DNA from: DAOUAT01 sp964551735
GTDB taxonomy: Bacteria; Chloroflexota; Anaerolineae; CG2-30-64-16
Direction of reading: 5' to 3'
Assembly: GCA_964551735.1 (NCBI GenBank)
Contig: CAZKEF010000059.1
Coordinates: 1-30,235 of the forward strand
DNA length: 30,235 nt
The position numbers were made by a program, and so were the translations under genes. Below the pieces are notes generated by a model, which did no database searches, was not told the origin of the DNA, and was given only the letters and a program-made list of their open reading frames with translations. Below are positions 23,778-30,235 of the stretch, piece by piece (within the stretch, counting starts at the first letter, position 1; every line of letters begins with the position of its first letter).

Positions 23778-26027
23778 ATGTTCATACCACGACCCAAACA
23801 AGCAGAAGTCCTGGCCTACACCGGCGGCAAGATGGGCGTCTCGGCCGTGCCGGGCAGCGGCAAAACCCAGATCCTCTCCGCGCTGGCGGCCAAACTCGTC
23901 GCCGAAGGGTCACTCGCCGACGACCAGGAGGTGCTCATCGTCACCCTGGTCAACTCGGCGGTGGACAACTTCGCGCGCCGCGTGCACGGCTTCGTCCAGG
24001 AGCGGGGCCTGCTGCCCGGCGTGGGCTACCGCGTGCGCACCCTGCACGGCCTGGCCCACGACATCGTGCGCGAGCGGCCGGCGCTGGTGGGGCTCAGCGA
24101 CGGCTTCCAGATCGTGGATGAACGGGAAGCGGGCCAGATCCTGCAGGACGCGGTGGATGCTTGGGTGGCCGCGCACCCCGACGCGGCGCTGCCCTACCTC
24201 GATCCCGCGCTGGACGACCGCAAGGCCGAGTGGGTGCGTCGCGACCACTGGCCCAAGCTGGTGCGCGATATCGGCGGCAGCTTCGTGCGCATGGCCAAAG
24301 ACTTGCAGATCACGCCCGAATGGTGGGCCGAGAAGGTGCAGCGAGGCGAAACGGCCGGGCCATCCCCCCTGCTCGACATCGGCTTCGCCATCTACGCCGA
24401 CTACCACCGCGCCCTGGCCTACCGCGGCGCGGTGGACTACGACGACCTGATCCGGCTGGCGCTGCTAGCGCTCCAGTCGGACGCGGACTACCTGGTGCGG
24501 CTGCGCAACCGCTGGCCTTACGTCCTGGAGGACGAAGCGCAGGACTCCTCCCGCCTGCAAGAGGAGATCCTGCGCCTGCTGACCGGATCGGAAGGCCGCT
24601 GGGTGCGGGTGGGCGACCCCAACCAGGCTATCTACGAGACCTTCACCACCGCCAGCCCCAAATATCTGCGCAACTTCCTGGCTGAGCCCGGCGTGGCCGC
24701 GCGCGACCTGCCCAACTCCGGCCGCTCAACCCAGAGCATTATGGCGCTGGCCAACGCGCTGGTGGACTGGGCGCGCAGTGACCATCCCCTGCCTGCGCTG
24801 CGCGACGCCCTGGCGCCAACCCACATCGAGCCGACCCCGCCCGGCGACCCGCAGCCCAACCCCACGGACAACTCGGCCGGCATCCGCCTGGCCCGGCGCA
24901 AGCTGACCCCGGCCGAGGAGGTGGATGCCGTCGTCACCGACCTGGCCCGCTGGCTGCCCGAACATCCCGATAAAACCGTGGCCGTGCTGGCGCCGCGCAA
25001 CGATCGCGGTGAGGCCGTGGTGGCCGCGCTCAAGGCGCGCAAGATCGAGCTGATCGAGCTGCTGAAAAGCACCCGAGCCACCCGCGAGGCCGCGGGCGCG
25101 CTGGGCACCATCGCGCAATACCTGGCCGACCCGGCCGCGCCGGCCCGCCTGGCCCGCGCCTACGCCGTTTGGCGCCGCGCGGATCGCGAGGACCCCGACG
25201 CCTGGCGCCGCGCCGAGATCGCAATGGCCGCGCTCCGCCGCTGCCTGACCGTGGAGGATTTCCTGTGGCCGCGGCCCGACGTGGACGCGCCCCCGTCGGC
25301 CATCCTGGCGCTCCCCGAAGCCGACGACCTGGACGTGATCGAGGCGCACCTGGCGCAGTTCCGAGGGCTGGTGCGGCGCTGGCAAGGCGCCACCACCCTG
25401 CCCGTTGACCAGCTCCTGCTCACCGTCGGGCAGGACTTGTTCGACCGGCCGGCCGACCTGGCGATCACCTACAAGCTGGCTGGCGTGCTGCGCCAGGCGG
25501 CCGAGGCGCATCCGGTCTGGCGGCTACCGGAGCTGACCCAGGAGCTGGCCGTGATCGCCAAGAACGAGCGCAAGTTCCTGGGCTTTTCGGAAGACGACAC
25601 CGGCTTCGACCCGGACGCGCACCGCGGCAAGGTGGTGGTCGCCACAATCCACAAAGCCAAGGGGCTGGAGTGGGATCGCGTCTACCTGCTGTCGGTGAAC
25701 GCCTACGATTTCCCGGCCGCGCTGCCCGGCGACAGCTTCATCTCCGAGCGCTGGTACATCCGCGACCGGCTGAACCTGGAGGCCGAAACGCTGGCCCAGC
25801 TCGAAGCCGTCGCCGAGGGCCACTCCCTCCCGCCCGAGGGCCAGGCCACCGATCGGGCGCGACTGGACTACGCGGCCGAGCGCCTGCGCCTGCTCTACGT
25901 CGGCATCACCCGCGCCAAAGAGGAGCTGATCATCACCTGGAACACCGGCCGCCAGGCTGCCGGCGAAGTCCAGCCCGCCGTCGCGCTGATGGCGTTACAG
26001 GCATGGTGGGCGGCGAGAGGGACGTGA
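23778..26027 (+). CDS. UvrD/PcrA-type SF1A DNA helicase
   Basis: This 749-residue helicase has all SF1A motifs intact: Walker A AVPGSGKTQ (residues 23-31), motif II DEAQD (252-256), motif III VGDPNQAIYE, motif V ATIHKAKGLEWD (622-633) and motif VI YVGITRAKE with R712. It should unwind DNA 3' to 5' using ATP. No C-terminal nuclease domain is fused, unlike AddA or RecB. Order and orientation suggest it partners the degenerate helicase upstream and the nuclease downstream. ATG 23778 is chosen because homology starts there with GGAAG upstream; an ATG 13 codons earlier lies in heptamer repeat. The gene is separated from both neighbours by repeat tracts of the same family. Confidence 0.93.
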   Translation: MFIPRPKQAEVLAYTGGKMGVSAVPGSGKTQILSALAAKLVAEGSLADDQEVLIVTLVNSAVDNFARRVHGFVQERGLLPGVGYRVRTLHGLAHDIVRERPALVGLSDGFQIVDEREAGQILQDAVDAWVAAHPDAALPYLDPALDDRKAEWVRRDHWPKLVRDIGGSFVRMAKDLQITPEWWAEKVQRGETAGPSPLLDIGFAIYADYHRALAYRGAVDYDDLIRLALLALQSDADYLVRLRNRWPYVLEDEAQDSSRLQEEILRLLTGSEGRWVRVGDPNQAIYETFTTASPKYLRNFLAEPGVAARDLPNSGRSTQSIMALANALVDWARSDHPLPALRDALAPTHIEPTPPGDPQPNPTDNSAGIRLARRKLTPAEEVDAVVTDLARWLPEHPDKTVAVLAPRNDRGEAVVAALKARKIELIELLKSTRATREAAGALGTIAQYLADPAAPARLARAYAVWRRADREDPDAWRRAEIAMAALRRCLTVEDFLWPRPDVDAPPSAILALPEADDLDVIEAHLAQFRGLVRRWQGATTLPVDQLLLTVGQDLFDRPADLAITYKLAGVLRQAAEAHPVWRLPELTQELAVIAKNERKFLGFSEDDTGFDPDAHRGKVVVATIHKAKGLEWDRVYLLSVNAYDFPAALPGDSFISERWYIRDRLNLEAETLAQLEAVAEGHSLPPEGQATDRARLDYAAERLRLLYVGITRAKEELIITWNTGRQAAGEVQPAVALMALQAWWAARGT

Positions 26028-26112
26028 TTCGAGATTCGCCATTCGCCATTCGCTGATTCGCTTCCGTACATCGCAGATTCCAGATTCGACATTCAACATT
26101 CGACATTTCGCC
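26028..26112. repeat. Heptamer repeat at the helicase/nuclease junction
   Basis: The whole gap consists of degenerate 7-mers: CATTCGC/GATTCGC units in the first half and GACATTC/AACATTC units in the second. The second-half units are the same type as block two at 10340-10397, in the same written orientation. The tract starts at the helicase stop codon and ends about 11 bases before the nuclease ATG. Confidence 0.85.
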
Positions 26113-26123
26113 CGGAGCCACCC

Positions 26124-26984
26124 ATGTCTTTGCCGCCCGACTTCCACTTTACCCAAGCCAATCTGCAAGATTACGTCGAGTGCCGGCGGCGGTTCCAGTT
26201 GCGCTGGCTGCTGGCGCTGTCGTGGCCGGCCGTCGAGGCAGAGCCGGCCGATGCGTACGAAGCGACCGTGCGCGACGGCGAGGCGTTCCACCGGCTGATC
26301 CACCAGCACCAGCTCGGCCTGGCCCCGGAGCGGCTGGCGGCCATGGTAGCGGCGACCGGCGGCAAGGAGGAAGACACGACGCAACTGGCGACCTGGTGGG
26401 AAAACTACCTGCAGGCCGGGCCGGGCGACCTTCCCTCCCAGCGCCACCCGGAGACCACGCTCTCCGTGCCGTTGGGCAGCCATCGCCTGGTGGCCAAGTA
26501 CGACCTGATCGCGGTCGAGCCGGGACGCCGCGCCGAGATCGTGGACTGGAAGACTAGCGCCCGTCGGACGCCACGGGCGGCCCTGGCCGCGCGGCTGCAA
26601 ACGCGCGTCTACCGCTACGTGCTGGCCGAAGCCGGCGCAGGCCTGAACGCCGGCCAGCCCATCCGGCCCGAACAGATCACCATGCTGTACTGGTTCGCCA
26701 ACTTCCCCGATCAGCCTGAGCGCCTGCGCTACGACGCGACGGCGCACGCGGCCGACGCCCGTTACCTGGCCTCGCTGGCGGCCGAGATCGCCGCAGCCGG
26801 AGAGGACGACTTCCCCCTCACAACCGACGAAACCCGCTGCCGCTTCTGCCCCTACCGCTCCCTCTGCGGCCGCGGCGTCGAGGCCGGGCTGATGGATGAG
26901 GATGAGGATGAGGATGAGGCTGAGGTTGAGACTGATTGGCTCGACGCGGTTGACTTCGAACAGGTGGCGGAGATCGCGTTTTGA
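26124..26984 (+). CDS. Stand-alone Fe-S PD-(D/E)XK nuclease (AddB C-terminus / Cas4-like)
   Basis: This 286-residue RecB-family nuclease has the full set of motifs: GEAFHRLIH with H56, KYDLI with D127, EIVDWKTS giving D141 and K143, and QTRVYRY with Q159 and Y163. Four cysteines (C20, then C239, C242, C248 in CRFCPYRSLC) match the C...CX2CX5C iron-sulfur cluster pattern of AddB and Cas4. It should cut or resect single-stranded DNA made by the helicase. A hexamer-encoded acidic run (residues 258-269) sits after the cluster. No cas1, cas2 or CRISPR array is near, so an end-resection role with the two helicases is more likely than adaptation. Its stop overlaps the RecJ start (TTGA). Confidence 0.9.
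   Translation: MSLPPDFHFTQANLQDYVECRRRFQLRWLLALSWPAVEAEPADAYEATVRDGEAFHRLIHQHQLGLAPERLAAMVAATGGKEEDTTQLATWWENYLQAGPGDLPSQRHPETTLSVPLGSHRLVAKYDLIAVEPGRRAEIVDWKTSARRTPRAALAARLQTRVYRYVLAEAGAGLNAGQPIRPEQITMLYWFANFPDQPERLRYDATAHAADARYLASLAAEIAAAGEDDFPLTTDETRCRFCPYRSLCGRGVEAGLMDEDEDEDEAEVETDWLDAVDFEQVAEIAF
26895..26930. repeat. Hexamer tract in the nuclease gene
   Basis: Six in-phase hexamers: four GATGAG, then GCTGAG and GTTGAG. They encode the Asp-Glu run after the iron-sulfur cluster. Units of the same type and the same codon phase occur in recJ at 28787-28822. Confidence 0.88.
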
Positions 26985-29404
26985 ATACACAACCCATGCG
27001 TCCCTGGCTCACCCCCCCGCCCGTCACCGTTCCCGCGGCGCTGGCCGCGGCCGTGGGTGGACACCCGCTGGTGGCCGAGATGCTGGCGCGACGCGGCTTC
27101 ACTGACCCGGCCGCGGCGCTGGCGTTCCTCGACCCGGCGCGCTACACCCCCGCGGCCGCGTCCGAGCTGCCGGGCATGGCGCGCGCCGTCACCCGCCTGG
27201 GCCGCGCCCTCCGCACCGGCGAACCGATCTGCGTCTGGGGCGATTTCGATGTGGACGGCCAGACCGCCACCGCGCTGCTGGTCTCCGCGCTGCGCGACCT
27301 GGGCGGCCGGGTAACCTACCACGTGCCGCTGCGCGAAACCGAGGGGCACGGCGTCAGCCTCCCCGCGCTGAAGGGAATCATCGCCGGCGGCGCGCGGCTG
27401 ATCCTGACCTGCGACACCGGCATCGCCGCGCACGAGGCCGTCGCCTACGCCCGCACACAGCGCGTGGACGTGATCATCACCGACCACCACGACCCGCCCC
27501 CGACCCTGCCCGACGCTGTGGCGGTCATCAATCCCAAGCTGCTGCATCACGCCGCTCCTGGCGGGTCTGAGACCCGCCAGGAGCAAGCTTCCTCTGTCAC
27601 TCTGAGCGCCGCAGCGCAGCCTGTCACTCTGAGCGCCGCAGCGCGAAGAGTCTCCCCTCTCGCCGACCTGCCCGGCGTGGGCGTAGCCTACAAGCTGGCC
27701 GAGGCGCTCTACGCGGCGGCCCGGCGGCCCGGCGAGGCCGAGAAGCACCTCGACCTGACCGCGCTGGGCATCGTGGCCGACTTGGCGCTCCAACGGGGGG
27801 ACACGCGCTACCTGTTGCAGCGCGGGCTGGCGGCCCTGCGCCGCGCCGAACGCACCGGCCTGCGGGTCATGCTGGAGGCGGCGGATCTGCTCCCCGCGCA
27901 CCTCTCGGAGGAGCACATCGGCTTCGTGCTGGGGCCACGGCTCAACGCAGCCGGCCGCCTGGCCGACGCGGGGCCGTGCGTGGAGCTGCTGACCACTGGG
28001 GACGAGACGCGCGCCCGCATCATCGCGGCCGACCTGGAGGCGCTGAACGGCCGGCGCAAGCTGCTGTGCGACCAGGTGGAAGCCGGCGCCGAGGCGCAGA
28101 TCGCGGCCGACCCGGCGCTGCTGGAACACGCCGCGCTGGTGCTCAGCAGCCCGCACTGGCCTGCGGGCGTCATCGGCATCGTCGCCAGCCGGTTGGTGGA
28201 GCGTTACGGCAAGCCGGCGATCCTGATCGCCGCGCCCCCCGGCGGCATCGGCCGCGCCTCGGCCCGTTCGGTCGCGGGGATCAACATCACCGCGGCCATC
28301 GCAGAACACGCCGACATGCTGACCAACTTTGGCGGCCACCCCATGGCCGCGGGCTTCGGCATCCTCCCGGAGCGCATCCCCGACTTCCGCCGCGCGCTCT
28401 CGCGCTCGGTGCGGACGATGGAGGCCGGCCTGCCGGCGGCCGCGGGCCTGCCCGTTGACGGTCTCCTGCCGCTGAGCCAGCTTTCTTTGGCGCTGGTGGA
28501 CGACCTGGGCCGCCTGGCCCCTTTTGGGCCGGGCAACCCGCCGCTGACCCTGGTCGCGGAACGGGTGCGGGTGCTGACCACCCGGCCTGTAGGCCGCGGG
28601 GAGGAGCGCCGCCTGCTGCTGGCGGCCGACGAGGCCGGCGAGCAGCGCCAGGTGATCTGGTGGGGCGGCGGGAACGAAGAAGCGCCGGAAGGTCTCATTG
28701 ACCTGGCCTATGTGGCCCGCGCCAGCACCTACCGCGGGGCGCGTGACCTCCAGGTGGAATGGGTTGCCTGGCGGCCGGCGGCCGGGGTTGAGGCTGAGGT
28801 TAAGGCTGATGTCAAGGTTGAGGTCGTGGATCATCGGGGGGCCGACGACCCGCGGCGGGTGTTGGCGGAGTTGGCGGCGGGCGGCGATGTCGCGATCTGG
28901 CGCGAGGGGGATGCGACCTGCGGCATCCCCGGTCACGACCGGCGCACCCTGCCCCGCGCGGAGACCCTGGTCATCTGGACCAGCCCGCCCGGCCCGGCCG
29001 AGCTGCGCGCGGCGTTGGCACAGGTGCGGCCCGCCCGCGTCTGCCTCTTCGCTGAGGATCCCGGCACGGATCGGCCCGAGGCGTTTCTCCGCCGGTTGGC
29101 CGGGCTGGTTAAGCACGCGCTGGCCGCACGAGAGGGCCGCGCACCCCTGGCCGCACTGGCGGCCGCGACCGCGCAGCGCGCAGCCACCGTGCGCCTGGGC
29201 CTGGCCTGGCTGGCCAGCCAGGGGCACGTCCAAGTCATCGCCGAGCTCAACGGCGAAGTCCAGCTCGCAGCCGGCCTCGGCGTCCCGGCCGGCCCAGCCG
29301 AGACCGCTCAGGCCGCGGCGCGGGTCAAGGCCGCGCTGAAGGAGTCGGCAGCGTATCGGGCGTACTATCGAGGCGCGGAGGCAATGCTCATATCTGGGGA
29401 ATGA
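26981..29404 (+). CDS. recJ: Single-stranded-DNA exonuclease RecJ with repeat-encoded insertions
   Basis: This 807-residue DHH-family 5'-3' exonuclease has its catalytic motifs: GDFDVDG (D88, D90), TCDTG (D145), DHH (168-170), ALGIVADLAL, GPRLNAAGR and the DHHA1 GGH (451-453). An OB-like region and a long C-terminal extension (about 620-807) follow, the latter without clear motifs. Residues about 188-225, between DHH and LADLPGVGVAYKL, are encoded by a palindrome and a tandem repeat and replace a linker that is normally under ten residues. A hexamer tract encodes residues 603-614. TTG 26981 is chosen because GGAG lies 8 bases upstream and it overlaps the nuclease stop; ATG 26996 is the alternative. 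It is the last gene of the cassette. Confidence 0.93.
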   Translation: MNTQPMRPWLTPPPVTVPAALAAAVGGHPLVAEMLARRGFTDPAAALAFLDPARYTPAAASELPGMARAVTRLGRALRTGEPICVWGDFDVDGQTATALLVSALRDLGGRVTYHVPLRETEGHGVSLPALKGIIAGGARLILTCDTGIAAHEAVAYARTQRVDVIITDHHDPPPTLPDAVAVINPKLLHHAAPGGSETRQEQASSVTLSAAAQPVTLSAAARRVSPLADLPGVGVAYKLAEALYAAARRPGEAEKHLDLTALGIVADLALQRGDTRYLLQRGLAALRRAERTGLRVMLEAADLLPAHLSEEHIGFVLGPRLNAAGRLADAGPCVELLTTGDETRARIIAADLEALNGRRKLLCDQVEAGAEAQIAADPALLEHAALVLSSPHWPAGVIGIVASRLVERYGKPAILIAAPPGGIGRASARSVAGINITAAIAEHADMLTNFGGHPMAAGFGILPERIPDFRRALSRSVRTMEAGLPAAAGLPVDGLLPLSQLSLALVDDLGRLAPFGPGNPPLTLVAERVRVLTTRPVGRGEERRLLLAADEAGEQRQVIWWGGGNEEAPEGLIDLAYVARASTYRGARDLQVEWVAWRPAAGVEAEVKADVKVEVVDHRGADDPRRVLAELAAGGDVAIWREGDATCGIPGHDRRTLPRAETLVIWTSPPGPAELRAALAQVRPARVCLFAEDPGTDRPEAFLRRLAGLVKHALAAREGRAPLAALAAATAQRAATVRLGLAWLASQGHVQVIAELNGEVQLAAGLGVPAGPAETAQAAARVKAALKESAAYRAYYRGAEAMLISGE
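27548..27654. repeat. Palindrome plus 27-bp tandem repeat inside recJ
   Basis: A perfect 31-bp palindrome (27554-27584; 15-bp arms around one base, GCTCCTGGCGGGTCT arm) is followed by two 24-bp identical units (27594-27617 and 27621-27644, CTGTCACTCTGAGCGC...) spaced 27 bp apart. That spacing is nine codons, so the protein repeats VTLSAAA. The units resemble the repeat fragments near 60-290. Confidence 0.9.
28787..28822. repeat. Hexamer tract in recJ
   Basis: Six in-phase hexamers (GTTGAG, GCTGAG, GTTAAG, GCTGAT, GTCAAG, GTTGAG) encode VEAEVKADVKVE. They share unit type and codon phase with the nuclease tract at 26895-26930, though more degenerate. Confidence 0.8.
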
Positions 29405-29646
29405 CACTTTCATCAGGAACCCACCGCATAACCGTTGCCCACCTCGCACAGAAACGCCGCTGGTCCGCAGTGTACAACTTGAAGCAGTAATCTGATCTAC
29501 ATCATATCACGTTGTCCTCACTATATGCTATCCTGCGCCTCAGGTGAGACAATCTAAACCTGCGCTGAACGGCTCTTCCCCCTGATAGCCGAGCGCAACA
29601 TGCCGTGGCGCCATATGGTGGCTACGGCGCCCGCTGGAGGCGCGCC
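29405..29646. other. Spacer between recJ and the secreted-protein gene
   Basis: No gene is seen. The region is less GC-rich than its surroundings around 29480-29540. It contains the 13-mer at 29500-29512 also present at 21251-21263, and a strong GGAGG ribosome binding site (29636-29640) for the next gene. No clean promoter pair or terminator hairpin with a T-run stands out. Confidence 0.5.
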
Positions 29647-30235
29647 ATGTCTCATCGTATGCTCCATTGGGTTCAGGCACTGATCGTTGCAGTTCTAATC
29701 CTGCAAAGCGCATTACCTTTCCATCTTGTTTCTGCCTCCCCCATTGCATCAACATCGAAAGACGCGCCGCTGCCGGCTTCGGAGGAGTCAGCGGACCCGC
29801 CACCGCCCGTGTTGGACCTGCCGCCGACCGGCGAACATACGGTGCACGCCACCTTTCTGCCTCTGATACTCGTGGCCCCGTCTGTTGCGCCGGAAGCGAC
29901 GGCCGATCGGCCGCCGCCCGCCGCGCCGGCCTCGATGGCGGCGACAGAGGACTGGCGGTTGACCTTCAGCGCGGCGCCGTGCTGGGCTGAGCCGGGGGAG
30001 GTGGTGACCTTCACCGTGACAGCCGCGAACGCGTCGGCCGCGCCGCTGCCGGCCGTGGCGCTAAGCACCACGTTGCCAGCCGGCCTGGTTTATGTCGCCC
30101 AGAGCGCTCAGGGCTTCGTTGACGCGCCCGGCGCGCCGCGCCTGACCTGGCCAGTCGGTGACCTGGCCCCGGGCGCGGCCATCACCGGCAGCTTCCAGGC
30201 GCGCGTGCAAGGGTTGGCGCTGGGCGAAACGCTCA
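29647..30235 (+). CDS. Secreted DUF11-like protein, 5' part (cut by window end)
   Basis: The frame is open from ATG 29647 to the window edge, 196 codons without a stop. GGAGG lies six bases before the ATG. The N-terminus is a signal peptide (hydrophobic core WVQALIVAVLILQSALPF, likely cut after LVSA near residue 30). A Pro/Ala/Glu-rich segment follows, then from about residue 105 a beta-sandwich pattern (AEPGEVVTFTVTAANASAAP ... TTLPAGLVYV ... WPVGDLAPGAAITGSFQARV) typical of DUF11-type repeats of large surface or extracellular proteins. More such repeats or an anchor probably lie beyond the window. It is not obviously linked to recJ upstream. Confidence 0.8.
   Translation, partial: MSHRMLHWVQALIVAVLILQSALPFHLVSASPIASTSKDAPLPASEESADPPPPVLDLPPTGEHTVHATFLPLILVAPSVAPEATADRPPPAAPASMAATEDWRLTFSAAPCWAEPGEVVTFTVTAANASAAPLPAVALSTTLPAGLVYVAQSAQGFVDAPGAPRLTWPVGDLAPGAAITGSFQARVQGLALGETL

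Noticed and set aside
26124..26984. Cas4 of a CRISPR adaptation module
   Set aside because: The Fe-S nuclease fits Cas4-like sequence features, but there is no cas1, cas2, effector or array, and helicases plus RecJ surround it.
26852..29449. 865-codon minus-strand open frame opposite recJ
   Set aside because: No recognisable motif and shadow-type composition; all RecJ catalytic motifs are on the plus strand.

Overview
The window is high-GC, gene-dense bacterial chromosome with no phage, plasmid, rRNA or tRNA signal. My best guess is an uncultured Chloroflexota (Anaerolineae-like). This rests on the GC-rich codon use, MttB-family paralogues, a CxxC-x17-CxxC zinc-ribbon/RGG protein, a DUF11-type secreted protein, and many families of short palindromic and heptameric repeats between genes. 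That assignment is inference; no marker gene in the window proves it.

Layout. (1) 315-5184, plus strand: an MttB-like methyltransferase overlaps a GPH-type MFS transporter by ATGA. A tandem 109-bp palindromic repeat follows, then a Cys/Met-metabolism PLP enzyme and a GIY-YIG-like protein. (2) 7866-5178, minus strand: an alpha-oxoamine-synthase-type PLP enzyme and a second MttB-like protein. (3) 7939-8109, plus strand: a remnant of the CorA Mg2+ channel C-terminus. (4) 11436-8104, minus strand: a muropeptide-recycling operon of dipeptide epimerase, membrane-dipeptidase-family enzyme and NlpC/P60 endopeptidase. (5) 11556-12323, plus strand: a membrane-anchored protein-L-isoaspartate methyltransferase, fired from a divergent promoter region. 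(6) 15327-12269, minus strand: a DUF6504-like small protein and a large polytopic spermidine-synthase-like protein. (7) 19193-15482, minus strand: a peptide/nickel-type ABC importer (binding lipoprotein and two permeases) without ATPase genes. (8) 19393-20538, plus strand: an M20 carboxypeptidase, divergent from the importer. (9) 21096-20641, minus strand: a zinc-ribbon/RGG protein. (10) 21426-29404, plus strand: a four-gene DNA end-processing cassette of degenerate SF1 helicase, intact UvrD-type helicase, stand-alone Fe-S PD-(D/E)XK nuclease and RecJ. (11) 29647 to the window end: the 5' part of a secreted DUF11-like protein that runs off the edge.

Much of the window serves breakdown and recycling of nitrogen compounds: two MttB-like proteins, a dipeptide/oligopeptide importer, an M20 peptidase and cell-wall peptide recycling. 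The 21-29 kb block is a genome-maintenance module that looks like AddAB broken into single-function polypeptides.

The most unusual property is that several unrelated dispersed repeat families lie inside reading frames and keep them open. Examples are two 73-bp palindromic elements in the spermidine-synthase-like gene, a GTAGGGGC-type element in the degenerate helicase gene (with a sister copy in a non-coding spacer), a palindrome plus 27-bp tandem repeat in recJ, a double palindrome in the PLP-enzyme gene, and hexamer tracts in the nuclease gene and recJ. They resemble in principle the coding palindromic elements of Rickettsia, but here involve several families in five genes within 30 kb.
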